Of a stretch of 33,814 nucleotides of DNA, positions 24,012-31,998 are shown in pieces. The notes below the pieces were generated by a model. That model was not told where the DNA came from, ran no database searches, and saw only the letters and a program-made list of their open reading frames with translations. Both the position numbers and the translations under genes were made by a program. Where the stretch lies: contig JAGOLL010000021.1 of the NCBI GenBank assembly GCA_017994055.1, positions 1 through 33,814 of the forward strand, read 5' to 3'. The DNA is from Methanothrix sp. (lineage in GTDB: Archaea; Halobacteriota; Methanosarcinia; Methanotrichales; Methanotrichaceae). Position 1 is the first letter of the stretch. Each line of letters begins with the position of its first letter.

Positions 24012-24245
24012 CTAACCGGTCTCCGTCAGCATCGGCCTGATCTCATAGACATCCAGCTGCCGCTGGATGGTGAACCGATCATAGCCCTTCTGGCGACTGG
24101 CCAAGAGGGAGTTGCCCACGTCCTTGGGAAGATAGAACTCCTCATTGTCCAGCTTGACCCGGAAAAACTTCTTGCTCCTGCCCAGCTCCATATCCCTGTA
24201 TCTGCCGGAGACCTTCTCGCCCACCTTCAGTATCCTGGGTTCCAT
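24012..24245 (-). CDS. Small basic protein of unknown function
   Basis: 77 residues from ATG 24245. An in-frame ATG at 24287 would add 14 residues, but its codons overlap a strong TATA-like AT stretch (24269-24280) that is correctly placed, about 25 bases upstream, to direct transcription for the shorter form; GAGGTGA also lies 5 bases before the ATG at 24245. The protein is basic and mixed alpha/beta (VGEKVSGRYRDMELGRSKKF, then FRVKLDNEEFYLPKDVG, then YDRFTIQRQLDVYEIRPML). It has no signal peptide, membrane helix or cysteines. I do not recognise the family; the EF-YLPK pattern may form a small beta barrel. It has its own promoter in the spacer after the DUF11 gene. Confidence 0.65.
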   Translation of the reverse strand: MEPRILKVGEKVSGRYRDMELGRSKKFFRVKLDNEEFYLPKDVGNSLLASRQKGYDRFTIQRQLDVYEIRPMLTETG

Positions 24246-24323
24246 GATGCTTTTCACCTCATTATTGGTTATATTTATATCCTGCATCTACTTCTAACTT
24301 CCGCCTGAATTTTGGATGAGACT

Positions 24324-26366
24324 TCAGCACCTTCGCGAAGTGATGTCCTCCTCCAGGGCTCGGGCGCTCAGGGCGCAATAGCCGTCTTTTCCATCCTCGC
24401 CGTCCATCTGCATCTCAATCTGTGAGGGATCTAAAAAGTCGCTCTGATTGACTTCCTGCAACGCCGGACAGGCGCTGCTGATATTGCTGGCCTGGCAGGA
24501 TATGCCGCCCCTTCCCGGCCCGGACCAGGAGCCGAGGGGATTGGCCTCCAGTACAGAGATATTCCGAGCTGTCACCGATCCGCTGCTGTAGCTTCCCACG
24601 GCTGCAGCCCGGTTGATGATATCGCTCTGGCAGCTCTCTACATCCAGATTGAGGCCTATGCTCAAGGAGGCCCCTATGGCCAGGTGCAGTATTGTCCAGT
24701 TGGAGCTATTGCCGTCCAGGCGGCTGGGCTGCAATGTGGAGTTGATGAATCTGGCACCCGGCGGAAAGAGGTCCTGCAGGAATATGGGGCCCAGGGCCGC
24801 GTTTCCATCATTGCATAGGGTGATGGTATATCTGGCCACATCCTCGACCTTCCAGCCGTCCTTGCGGAGGTAAAGATGGGGGTGATCATATCGGGCTGCT
24901 CCGGAGAGGATGATCTTCCGCTTGACCAGATAGTCACCCATGAGAATCTCCTCTGCCGCCAGCTCAAGGCTACGATTGCCACTGGAGCTTCCCAGGTATG
25001 CTACCTGCAGCCTGGATCGGCCGGAAAAGGACGACTCGCTCTCCCGCTCTCTGGGGCTGGATGATACGGCACTCATATTCAGCCGGCTGGCGTGGGAGTG
25101 CTCCTCGGAGATGAGGCTGCTCTCGGTGCGGGAGATCATGCCCTCAAACCATTTTTGAGATATATTCAGGTCAGTATATGCGCTTAAGGGCAGGCTCAAA
25201 TTCTGAAAAGATGCCTCAAGCTCCTTTGTCGATGAGCCGGAGACGCTGTCCATACTCTCATTGGATCGATATTCACCGCTACCCCACTCGTAGCTCCTCT
25301 GGGGGCCAATTGCAGCATCCCTGGCCACATAGCCCCGCCCAGAGGAGCTTCGCTCCATCATTACCCCCTGGCCCAGGTCACCAATGCTCTCGTGGATATG
25401 AAATGATCCGGCATAGTCCTCTTGGGAAATTGAGGGCTTGCCACTCCCGCTTCTGTCCTCTGGAAGCTTGAGCATCCCCAGATGGGCCAAGCCCTCCAGG
25501 CAGGAATTAATCTTCATCAGGGACTGGTTTTCGTCCAGGTTGAACAGGCTCTCATCCTGCAATGAGGAGGAATATCGATACAACTCCCGGACGGTAGTGT
25601 TAGTGATGCCGTTTTTGGCCCTCACCTCCTCATGCCAGGGAGAAGAGATGCTTTTGTCGATCTCAGGCGGAGAGCTGTTCTTCGGATGGCTCTCTGCCCT
25701 TATGCTTCTCTCCAGACGGATGGACTTGTTGGCGGTAAGAAAGTCCAGCTCCTGCTGGCACTCATATTCTCCGCTGCCGTGCTCGCGCAAAGATAGCTCC
25801 GTTCCCGCCTCGGCCAGTATCTGTACACTGGCGGAGGTGGAGAGCTGCATCTGATCGGATGTAACGTGGACCCGGTTGATCAGGGACGCAGCTGGCCGGG
25901 AGGTGCTGTAGTCGTGAAAAGAGCGCATGAAGCCATGGCCGGTGACAGTCTGGCTGCTATGGTATTCGACATCGATTCTGGGCACCCGGATCTTGAGATC
26001 TATCTCCAAGCACTCTCCGGGCGCGAGATAAGGAAAATGCCAGGCTCCATCCTCTGCCATCTCCGGCCAGACCGAGAGCAGCTCTACCGGCATGTCGAAG
26101 ACATCCCGCACGGTGATGTTTGTGGCCGGCTGGCCGCCCTTATTGCAGACGGTGATGATATAGTCCACCTCCTCGCCACGCCGGACCGCCGCATGCAGTG
26201 GCTTCTTGGTCACCACCAGGCGGGTCTCATTGAGAACCGGGGTATAGATGCAGATGGGAGATCTTCTCCCCAGCTCATCGCAGCTGATGGCAAAGCAGTT
26301 CTTCAACAGGGCACCATCGGGAAGATTCATTGACCAGCACCTGAAGGGCGATGCTTTGGCTTTCAC
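24324..26366 (-). CDS. DUF11-repeat surface protein, C-terminal part of a split gene
   Basis: 680 residues if started at GTG 26366 (ATG alternative at 26330); neither has a ribosome binding site. It begins in the middle of a DUF11 domain: LPDGALLKNCFAISCDELG is the domain's usual ending and continues the interrupted domain of the gene upstream. A complete DUF11 unit follows (about 45-130, LVVTKKPLHAAVRRGEEVDY to LEIDLKIRV), then a low-complexity Ser-rich stretch (about 195-470), and a second DUF11 unit (about 500-620, VARYTITLCNDGNAALGP to LEANPLGSW). No signal peptide and no C-terminal anchor is seen. It is probably the 3' part of one approximately 1,490-residue exported protein rather than an independent gene. 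Confidence 0.7.
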   Translation of the reverse strand: MKAKASPFRCWSMNLPDGALLKNCFAISCDELGRRSPICIYTPVLNETRLVVTKKPLHAAVRRGEEVDYIITVCNKGGQPATNITVRDVFDMPVELLSVWPEMAEDGAWHFPYLAPGECLEIDLKIRVPRIDVEYHSSQTVTGHGFMRSFHDYSTSRPAASLINRVHVTSDQMQLSTSASVQILAEAGTELSLREHGSGEYECQQELDFLTANKSIRLERSIRAESHPKNSSPPEIDKSISSPWHEEVRAKNGITNTTVRELYRYSSSLQDESLFNLDENQSLMKINSCLEGLAHLGMLKLPEDRSGSGKPSISQEDYAGSFHIHESIGDLGQGVMMERSSSGRGYVARDAAIGPQRSYEWGSGEYRSNESMDSVSGSSTKELEASFQNLSLPLSAYTDLNISQKWFEGMISRTESSLISEEHSHASRLNMSAVSSSPRERESESSFSGRSRLQVAYLGSSSGNRSLELAAEEILMGDYLVKRKIILSGAARYDHPHLYLRKDGWKVEDVARYTITLCNDGNAALGPIFLQDLFPPGARFINSTLQPSRLDGNSSNWTILHLAIGASLSIGLNLDVESCQSDIINRAAAVGSYSSGSVTARNISVLEANPLGSWSGPGRGGISCQASNISSACPALQEVNQSDFLDPSQIEMQMDGEDGKDGYCALSARALEEDITSRRC

Positions 26367-28728
26367 CCGGGTCGAGATGCGGGCAGGTCCAGAAGAGAGT
26401 ATGACTGCTATTCCAGGTAGGAGAAGGATCAGCAGAGATGAAGGTTACGCCAGTGTCCAGCTCATCGGTGATATTCACATTATTGGCTTCGCTGCCTCCC
26501 AGATTCTCATAGGTCAGAGTGTAGGTGAGAAGCTCTCCCACCGCAGCAGGGTTGGGATCGGCGGTCTTGTTGATGTACAGGTCCATGACATCCACTATCG
26601 CTGATTGATTCCTGTTGTAGTTGTTCAGTCTTGGCACCCCGCTTCCCGTGCGCTCCTCCTGCCACCCTCCCGGCTGGCTGGTCCAGCTGAGATGGGCCGG
26701 GACGACAAAACTATCCCCTGGCTGGCCCTGGCAAATGGCACTGAAACGGATGACCGAGCTCTCACCGATCATATAGTCCAGGGAGTCGATCTTCCAGCTG
26801 AGGTCCTGCTCATGGAATGATGATGCTGCAGCGCCGGTTAGGACCTCCGCGGATCCCGGCATATAAGCGAGGCCGGCGGGAAGGAGAGCCTGCAGCTCTA
26901 GGTCGAAGGCTGAAGCCTCGCTATATGCGGTGTGAGATAAATTGAGCAAGAAAGAGACGCTATCGCCTGGAGCGACAAAAGCGTGAGCCGGCCAGATCTC
27001 CAGATGCAGATCCGGCTCGATTATGGCGATGGGACCGGATGCATCTGCATCTATCTTTCTGGCCCCGCCTTCCAGCCAGGTCATGGTAGCATTTGTTCCT
27101 GCGAGATGAGATCCATTCTGGTTGCCGGCAATATTTGGCAGAAGGCAGTCATATCTGAGTTCGATCTGCTGAGCAGCCCCAATATCACCGAAAAACCAGC
27201 AGATCTGCTGGCTGCCGTCCAGGTTGTCCTTCCGAGCTACCTGCAGGGGATCTCGACCCTGCCAGGAGAGGCTACTTTCGTTATAGATCAGGCCGCCTGG
27301 AATGGTATCATTGATCCACAGGCGGCTGGCGCCACGGGGCAAGTCGGCAAAAATAGTAAAGGGCACGGATTGGCCTATGGTCAGGCTGCGACTCTGATCC
27401 GGCTCCTTGGCGATTGCAGTTCTGGGGCTGAGGATAATGGTCTGCTCTGTCTCCTGACAGGGAGCGGGGCCCCAGGCCAGGGAAAAGATGCATGAATAGC
27501 TGCTTTTTGTGGCCACTGCTCTGGCCTTGATCTCGATCTCTTCTCTTCCTCCCGGCGGGAGAGGAGAGAGACTCCTGCGGGAGAGGCTGGAACTCGTGCC
27601 TGAAAATTGCAGTCCATCGGAGAGGGAAGCATTGAGAATGACATCATGGGCTGTTCCATTCCCATGGTTTTCCAGAATGACTGCCCAGGTTACAGTATCG
27701 CCCTTGGCGATATCGAAGCGATCCGGCTGGGCGGAGAGGCTCAGATTTGCTCTGCCGATGGTCATCCTCCTGGGCAGCGAGCTGAAGCTGCCGGAAGCTG
27801 TATCCATCTCGGCATAGAGCTGGACGAGACCAGGCGCGCTGCATCCGGCGCTGAGGTTTAACTTAAGACTGAGGGATTCTCCGGCATAAATTTCACAGGG
27901 CTTCCCACCATTGCAGAGGCCTGGCGTAGCTTTCTGGAATTTCCAGTCTGAATCGCTGTCAATATCCCTGCCGTCGGAGAGGCGAGCCCAGCAGAGATCA
28001 TCGTTCTTGCTGTCCTTCGCCGCATTGGTGCGATCCACCTCTTGCCCTGTCGAGTCTAGAAGAGATATGCTGCAGGAGTAGGAGTTGATCAGGCTGCCAT
28101 TGGTCCAGTTGATGGTCAGATATCCACCCGGCTCGATGACGGTATCAGTGGGGATTGATACCGTTTTATTATAGTAGCTGTCCAGAACAATCCAGTTGCC
28201 TACCTTCACACTGGCGGCAGTGGGATTGTAGATCTCTATCCATTCCATGTTGGTGTCGGAGCCGGGTGGATTCGCCTCCCATTCGTTGATAACCAAATGC
28301 CGGAAAGATTTCACTGCCTCGGTCAGATCGCATCGCAGCCATCCTCCTACCAAAGAGGGCTCGACCTCTCGCAGTTTGCCCGACATCTCCATCCTGGCAT
28401 TTCCGACATATTGCAGACCATTGGGAATCAGGAGGCCTGCAGACAGACCGCCGGCATCCTCGTGGCAGGCGAATAATACCTCAAAGGCATCCTGGCCGGA
28501 GACATCCATAAACTCTGGCGCGGTGAGATTAAACGAACTGGATGCAGCCAGAGGGCTGATGATGAGGACGATAAGGAGACTGATCAGCAGGAAGGGACTG
28601 AAATAGCGGATCGGCCTATCCCAAATAGAGATTACATTAAGAATTAATTCATTATAAGTTTTCAACATATCAAAAGTATATTTTTGAGTTTTTTGATTGC
28701 ATATCATTGAATTTAGAAATATCAACAT
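26275..28728 (-). CDS. Lamin-tail/DUF11 surface protein, N-terminal part of a split gene
   Basis: 817 residues. A charged lead and hydrophobic segment (about 40-62, PFLLISLLIVLIISPL) form a signal or anchor. A lamin-tail domain follows (about 146-265; LVINEWEANPPGSDTNMEWI, IEIYNPTAASVKVGNWIVLD, DWKFQKATPGLCNGG), then at least three DUF11/conserved-repeat modules (about 330-430, 480-600, 710-800). Start ATG 28728 has GGAGATG 6-7 bases upstream; internal ATGs exist but lack this site. The last module is cut short: after VLVNES the frame reads RWCPVEELLCHQLR and stops, while the normal continuation LPDGALL lies one base out of frame. The gene therefore appears broken or frameshifted at about 26320-26330. 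Confidence 0.75.
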   Translation of the reverse strand: MLIFLNSMICNQKTQKYTFDMLKTYNELILNVISIWDRPIRYFSPFLLISLLIVLIISPLAASSSFNLTAPEFMDVSGQDAFEVLFACHEDAGGLSAGLLIPNGLQYVGNARMEMSGKLREVEPSLVGGWLRCDLTEAVKSFRHLVINEWEANPPGSDTNMEWIEIYNPTAASVKVGNWIVLDSYYNKTVSIPTDTVIEPGGYLTINWTNGSLINSYSCSISLLDSTGQEVDRTNAAKDSKNDDLCWARLSDGRDIDSDSDWKFQKATPGLCNGGKPCEIYAGESLSLKLNLSAGCSAPGLVQLYAEMDTASGSFSSLPRRMTIGRANLSLSAQPDRFDIAKGDTVTWAVILENHGNGTAHDVILNASLSDGLQFSGTSSSLSRRSLSPLPPGGREEIEIKARAVATKSSYSCIFSLAWGPAPCQETEQTIILSPRTAIAKEPDQSRSLTIGQSVPFTIFADLPRGASRLWINDTIPGGLIYNESSLSWQGRDPLQVARKDNLDGSQQICWFFGDIGAAQQIELRYDCLLPNIAGNQNGSHLAGTNATMTWLEGGARKIDADASGPIAIIEPDLHLEIWPAHAFVAPGDSVSFLLNLSHTAYSEASAFDLELQALLPAGLAYMPGSAEVLTGAAASSFHEQDLSWKIDSLDYMIGESSVIRFSAICQGQPGDSFVVPAHLSWTSQPGGWQEERTGSGVPRLNNYNRNQSAIVDVMDLYINKTADPNPAAVGELLTYTLTYENLGGSEANNVNITDELDTGVTFISADPSPTWNSSHTLFWTCPHLDPGESQSIALQVLVNESSRWCPVEELLCHQLR

Positions 28729-29106
28729 AAATTCATCTCCAATGATTTTGTATCTAATTTTTGCTGCAAGTACAATGCAGCAAATGTTATTTAATTTTTT
28801 CTATTAGTTAGGCTAAAATAGCAGATTTATCTTTTTATTTTATATAAATTAGATTGGTTGCTGCAAAATCAGTTTGTCTGCTGGCTAGAGCGGGAGGCAT
28901 GCCATTGCAGGGAATCCACCTCTTATCCCTGCATCTGAGTGCTGCACTCCTGCTATGCGCTCGCTCTTCGCGAAGTGCCCCTTATATGAAGCTTGTGAGC
29001 CATTTATAAGCGATTTAAATAGCCATTTATAAGCCTCAATCAACGCTTAAATACCCATACTATATATACCCCCAGTTTATAAGAGTTAATCCGGAGATAC
29101 TTGAGT
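28729..29106. other. Divergent spacer before tbp
   Basis: 378 bases between the LTD/DUF11 gene and tbp. It holds an AT-rich half next to the DUF11 gene, an 8-bp hairpin TGCAGGGA/TCCCTGCA (28906-28933), a palindrome CTTCGCGAAG (28966-28975), and the TATA-like array described separately. No coding frame is supported. Confidence 0.5.
29003..29083 (+). promoter_or_regulatory. Array of TATA-like elements upstream of tbp
   Basis: At least five AT-rich box A-like elements are present: TTTATAAG (29003), TTTAAATA (29014), TTTATAAG (29026), TTAAATAC (29047), a TATATATA run (29061) and TTTATAAG (29076). The first three are spaced 11-12 bases apart and two are embedded in an exact 13-bp repeat GCCATTTATAAGC (28999-29011 and 29022-29034). 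The most proximal elements have the right spacing to direct the start near 29107. Confidence 0.6.
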
Positions 29107-29658
29107 ATGGAGTCCACAATTAATATCGAGAACGTGGTGGCATCCACCAAGCTGGCGGAGGAGTTTGACCTGCACAAGATCGAGGCCGAGCTGGAGGGAG
29201 CTGAGTACAACAAGGAGAAGTTCCCCGGACTGGTCTACAGGGTCAAAGCTCCACGGGCCGCCTTTCTCATCTTCACCTCGGGAAAGGTGGTATGCACCGG
29301 AGCCAAGAATGTGGAGGACGTCCGCACGGTCATAACCAATATGGCCAAGACGCTCAAGTCCATTGGATTTGAGAAGATCGACCTGGAGCCGGAGATCCAC
29401 GTTCAGAATATTGTGGCCTCAGCGGACCTGAAGACAGATCTGAACCTCAATGCCATTGCCCTCGGCCTGGGCCTGGAGAACATCGAGTATGAGCCTGAGC
29501 AGTTCCCCGGTCTGGTCTATCGCATCAAGCAACCAAAGGTAGTGGTGCTCATATTCAGCTCTGGCAAACTGGTGGTCACCGGCGGCAAGAGCCCTGAGGA
29601 GTGCGAAGAGGGTGTGCACATCGTCAGGATGCAGCTGGAGAATATGGGGCTGCTTTAA
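29107..29658 (+). CDS. tbp: TATA-binding protein (TBP)
   Basis: 183 residues from ATG 29107; a TTG at 29101 in frame would add two residues and has better spacing to GGAG (29093-29096), but Methanosarcina TBPs start with the same MESTI sequence. Two direct repeats of the saddle fold are visible: about 1-92 ([46 protein letters not shown]) and about 93-183 ([45 protein letters not shown]). It binds box A and recruits TFB and RNA polymerase. The gene lies behind an unusual array of TATA-like elements, so its own product may regulate it (inference). Confidence 0.97.
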   Translation: MESTINIENVVASTKLAEEFDLHKIEAELEGAEYNKEKFPGLVYRVKAPRAAFLIFTSGKVVCTGAKNVEDVRTVITNMAKTLKSIGFEKIDLEPEIHVQNIVASADLKTDLNLNAIALGLGLENIEYEPEQFPGLVYRIKQPKVVVLIFSSGKLVVTGGKSPEECEEGVHIVRMQLENMGLL

Positions 29659-30034
29659 ACCTTTTTTCCAGGTCAGGCCGGTGCCGCAGTTGCCCTGGTT
29701 GGATTTAAATATATATTAATACATATTTAATTGATGAAATGTGTATATAAACCGTTTGCATCCGCGTTGGTGCATCTGATTCCAACCTCATGAAATCCAT
29801 AAGCCAAAAAATTTATATCGGATTGGGCAAATGAGAGTCATCGGAGTGTGGGAATCGATTGCGAATACAGGAAACTGATAGAGATCAAATTCAAAGTGGC
29901 TTTGGCATAAGCATTGCCTAATCGTTTCCATTTGAATGTCGTCCGCATTCAATATAATAATCTGAAATCCAGATGCCAGAGCGAACAGCGTAGTGTAATG
30001 GCGTTAAAAAAGAATATTAAAAACTGGACCGCCT
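29659..30034. other. Spacer between tbp and the pentapeptide gene
   Basis: 376 bases. A T-run just after the tbp stop (29663-29669) may be its terminator. An AT-rich stretch (about 29705-29755) has several box A candidates. Short frames of 14-19 codons are present but without support. Immediately upstream of the ATG at 30035, TTAAAAAAGAATATTAAAAAC (two overlapping A/T blocks from 30005) is likely the box A, giving a very short leader. Confidence 0.4.
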
Positions 30035-31456
30035 ATGCAGATATCGGCAATACTTATCATCCTGGGACTGGCATTGCTTCTTGCCTCACCTCATACGGCT
30101 CTTGGCGAATTGCCATCAGTAGTCCCGGCTGACGAGATTATGGTCAAGATCAGGCTGGGATTGCCTGTAGAATACGATAAGGTTGCTATAAACGGCAACC
30201 TGACATCAGAGCGGCTGGGCTTGACCGCCAAGCAGATCCTTCGCATACCCTTTGAGGTGAAGATGCCGGCATCAGATGAGCCGATGCAGGCCAATTCTTC
30301 CATTGTGATCAAAAATTCCATCGTATACGGGAGAGTCGACTTCGGCAACACCCTATTTCATAAGCCAGTGGTATTCGAAAATACGTTCTTTATGGAAAAT
30401 GCATCTTTCGAAAATTCCATATTTGAAGAGGATACAGGATTTGTCCATTCCATGTTCTTGAAGAATGCTAGTTTTGCCGATTCAAGTTTTAATGCAAAAG
30501 CAAATTTCTCCCAGACTTATTTCAAAGGATCTGCATCTTTTTATGGCACTCAATTCGGCGGCATTGCCGATTTCAGCCTGGCTCGATTCTACACCGATGC
30601 ACAATTAGCCTCCAGCCAATTTAATTCAAATGTGGCATTTGCCAAGACGGATTTTAGAGGAAAAAACAACTTCAAGGAAGCAATATTCGGCCAGGAAGCT
30701 CAATTCAATAAGACCAAATTCGGAAAAGAAAGTACTTTCGAGAGGACAATTTTCGCTGGCTCGGTTCAGTTTTCAGGACCGGTCTTCAACAGCACGGCAG
30801 ATTTTATTTCTTCTCAGTTTACCAAAGATGCCCGCTTTAATGAGGCTCAGTTTATGGGCCCGGCACTCTTCGCAGGAGCCAGATTCAGCGATCTGGCTGA
30901 ATTTAAAGACTGCCATTTCCCCGCTGGCGTAGACTTCACCGGATCCGATTTCGGGATTGATGCCACATTCTGTAATACATCTTTTGGCCAAAGAGCCGAC
31001 TTCACAGCCAGCGATTTCCTCGGATTTGCAGACTTCTGCGGCTCAAATTTTGCATGCGATGCAGATTTCAGCAATTGCAGCTTCAGGGGTCCAGCGGACT
31101 TCAGCAGATCCGCATTTAGTGAAAAGATGAATCTGTATGATGCCCAATTCAGAAGGAATGTGCACTTCGAAAGCAGCAAGATTAATAAAATCAATCTGAC
31201 TCAGGCCAGGTACGAATGGCTCTTTCTAAAATGGGACTCCATAAACCATCTTGAGTTCGATGACAACGCATATCAAATGCTCATCAATAACTACAAAAAA
31301 CTGCAATGGTATGGAGATTCATCGGATTGCAACTCCACTTACATGGGGACGGCAGCACAGGAAGCGCCCAACCAAAGTCATCTGTGGATCATAGATGGAA
31401 TAAGATCCATTGTCCTGGGCGGCAATTCCAGCCACCTCCCAGACCTTATCTTTTAA
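30035..31456 (+). CDS. Secreted pentapeptide-repeat protein
   Basis: 473 residues: signal peptide (about 1-23, ISAILIILGLALLLASPHTALG), a short N-terminal domain (about 25-85), then roughly 55 consecutive pentapeptide units with Phe at the central position and small residues at flanking positions (for example FENTF-FMENA-SFENS, SFADS-SFNAK-ANFSQ). These fold into a square right-handed helix. The last 65 residues (YEWLFLKWDSINHLEFDDNA onward) resemble the linker that in related methanogen proteins leads into an ion-channel domain; here that domain is absent and the ending NSSHLPDLIF is soluble. Whether this is a natural short form or a truncation is not decidable. Function unknown; it probably acts at the surface. 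Confidence 0.85.
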   Translation: MQISAILIILGLALLLASPHTALGELPSVVPADEIMVKIRLGLPVEYDKVAINGNLTSERLGLTAKQILRIPFEVKMPASDEPMQANSSIVIKNSIVYGRVDFGNTLFHKPVVFENTFFMENASFENSIFEEDTGFVHSMFLKNASFADSSFNAKANFSQTYFKGSASFYGTQFGGIADFSLARFYTDAQLASSQFNSNVAFAKTDFRGKNNFKEAIFGQEAQFNKTKFGKESTFERTIFAGSVQFSGPVFNSTADFISSQFTKDARFNEAQFMGPALFAGARFSDLAEFKDCHFPAGVDFTGSDFGIDATFCNTSFGQRADFTASDFLGFADFCGSNFACDADFSNCSFRGPADFSRSAFSEKMNLYDAQFRRNVHFESSKINKINLTQARYEWLFLKWDSINHLEFDDNAYQMLINNYKKLQWYGDSSDCNSTYMGTAAQEAPNQSHLWIIDGIRSIVLGGNSSHLPDLIF

Positions 31457-31809
31457 TGCTCGAATCCCGGAACAGAGTAGAGACCCCGTTAAATTTCACC
31501 AATAAATATATGGATACTTCGGCCGCTTAATTTTGCCTGCTCTGGGTGGGATTTATGGCTCTGCCCAAATCCGCGATCCTACTCTTCTAAAGCCATTACC
31601 CAGAGAATGGATCCAAGCCTTAATCTGATCGCTTAGTACCGGCAGAGGATCGTCGCGAAGTCGGCAGCGATTCATAATAATAATAATAATATATATTATT
31701 TTCATTTAGATAACTAACGATTAGCTGAACAGCTGCAATCTTTCTTATATCCAGCAATATTGTCTTATCGAAAGGATTTTAATTTAGCACAGCAAGGCAG
31801 ATTAATGAA

Positions 31810-31900
31810 TTTGCATCATATAATTCGGAGAGTGCTAAGGCCAAAAGAGAATGCTTTCAAGAGCATTGGCTCAGCTTGCTTCTCTTTCATATGATGCAAA
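31810..31900 (+). repeat. 12-bp inverted repeat enclosing nested hairpins
   Basis: TTTGCATCATAT (31810-31821) and ATATGATGCAAA (31889-31900) are perfect reverse complements. The 67-base interior has a smaller hairpin AATGCT-TTCAAG-AGCATT and an alternative pairing between AAAGAGAA and TTCTCTTT. As RNA it would form a large stem in the 5' leader of the CnaB-domain gene; as DNA it could be a very small inverted-repeat element. Confidence 0.5.
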
Positions 31901-31922
31901 ATCAGTGAGAGGATGACCGCCA

Positions 31923-31997
31923 ATGAAAGCGAATAATTCTTTCAAATCTTTAGTTGCAGCAGTTGAAATGCTGCTCATTCTGAGGGAGATGAGCTGA
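31923..31997 (+). CDS. 24-codon mini-ORF coupled to the CnaB-domain gene
   Basis: ATG 31923 encodes 24 residues (MKANNSFKSLVAAV, then EMLLILREMS) and stops at TGA 31995-31997, one base before the ATG of the large gene at 31999. A GAGAGGA lies 9 bases before this ORF, and the large gene's own GAGGGAGA (31982-31989) is inside it. It is in a different frame from the large gene, so it is not a longer signal peptide. Confidence 0.35.
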   Translation: MKANNSFKSLVAAVEMLLILREMS

Positions 31998-31998
31998 A

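Larger units (their letters stand above)
31457..31998. other. Spacer with AT-rich repeat and structured leader
   Basis: 542 bases. It contains an ATA trinucleotide run (31674-31688) joined to an alternating AT stretch, a box A-like TTTTAATTTA (31777-31786), the long inverted repeat at 31810-31900, and the 24-codon mini-ORF at 31923. A 29-codon frame (31805-31894) lies across the inverted repeat, but nothing supports its translation. Confidence 0.45.

Noticed and set aside
24331-28977. CTTCGCGAAGTG present at both 24331 and 28966, flanking the split DUF11 gene
   Set aside because: A repeated 12-mer is expected by chance several times in a window this size; no other sign of an inserted element is seen.
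31674-31700. ATA trinucleotide and AT dinucleotide run as a microsatellite or origin element
   Set aside because: It is short, in an AT-rich spacer, with no nearby replication gene or repeated origin boxes.
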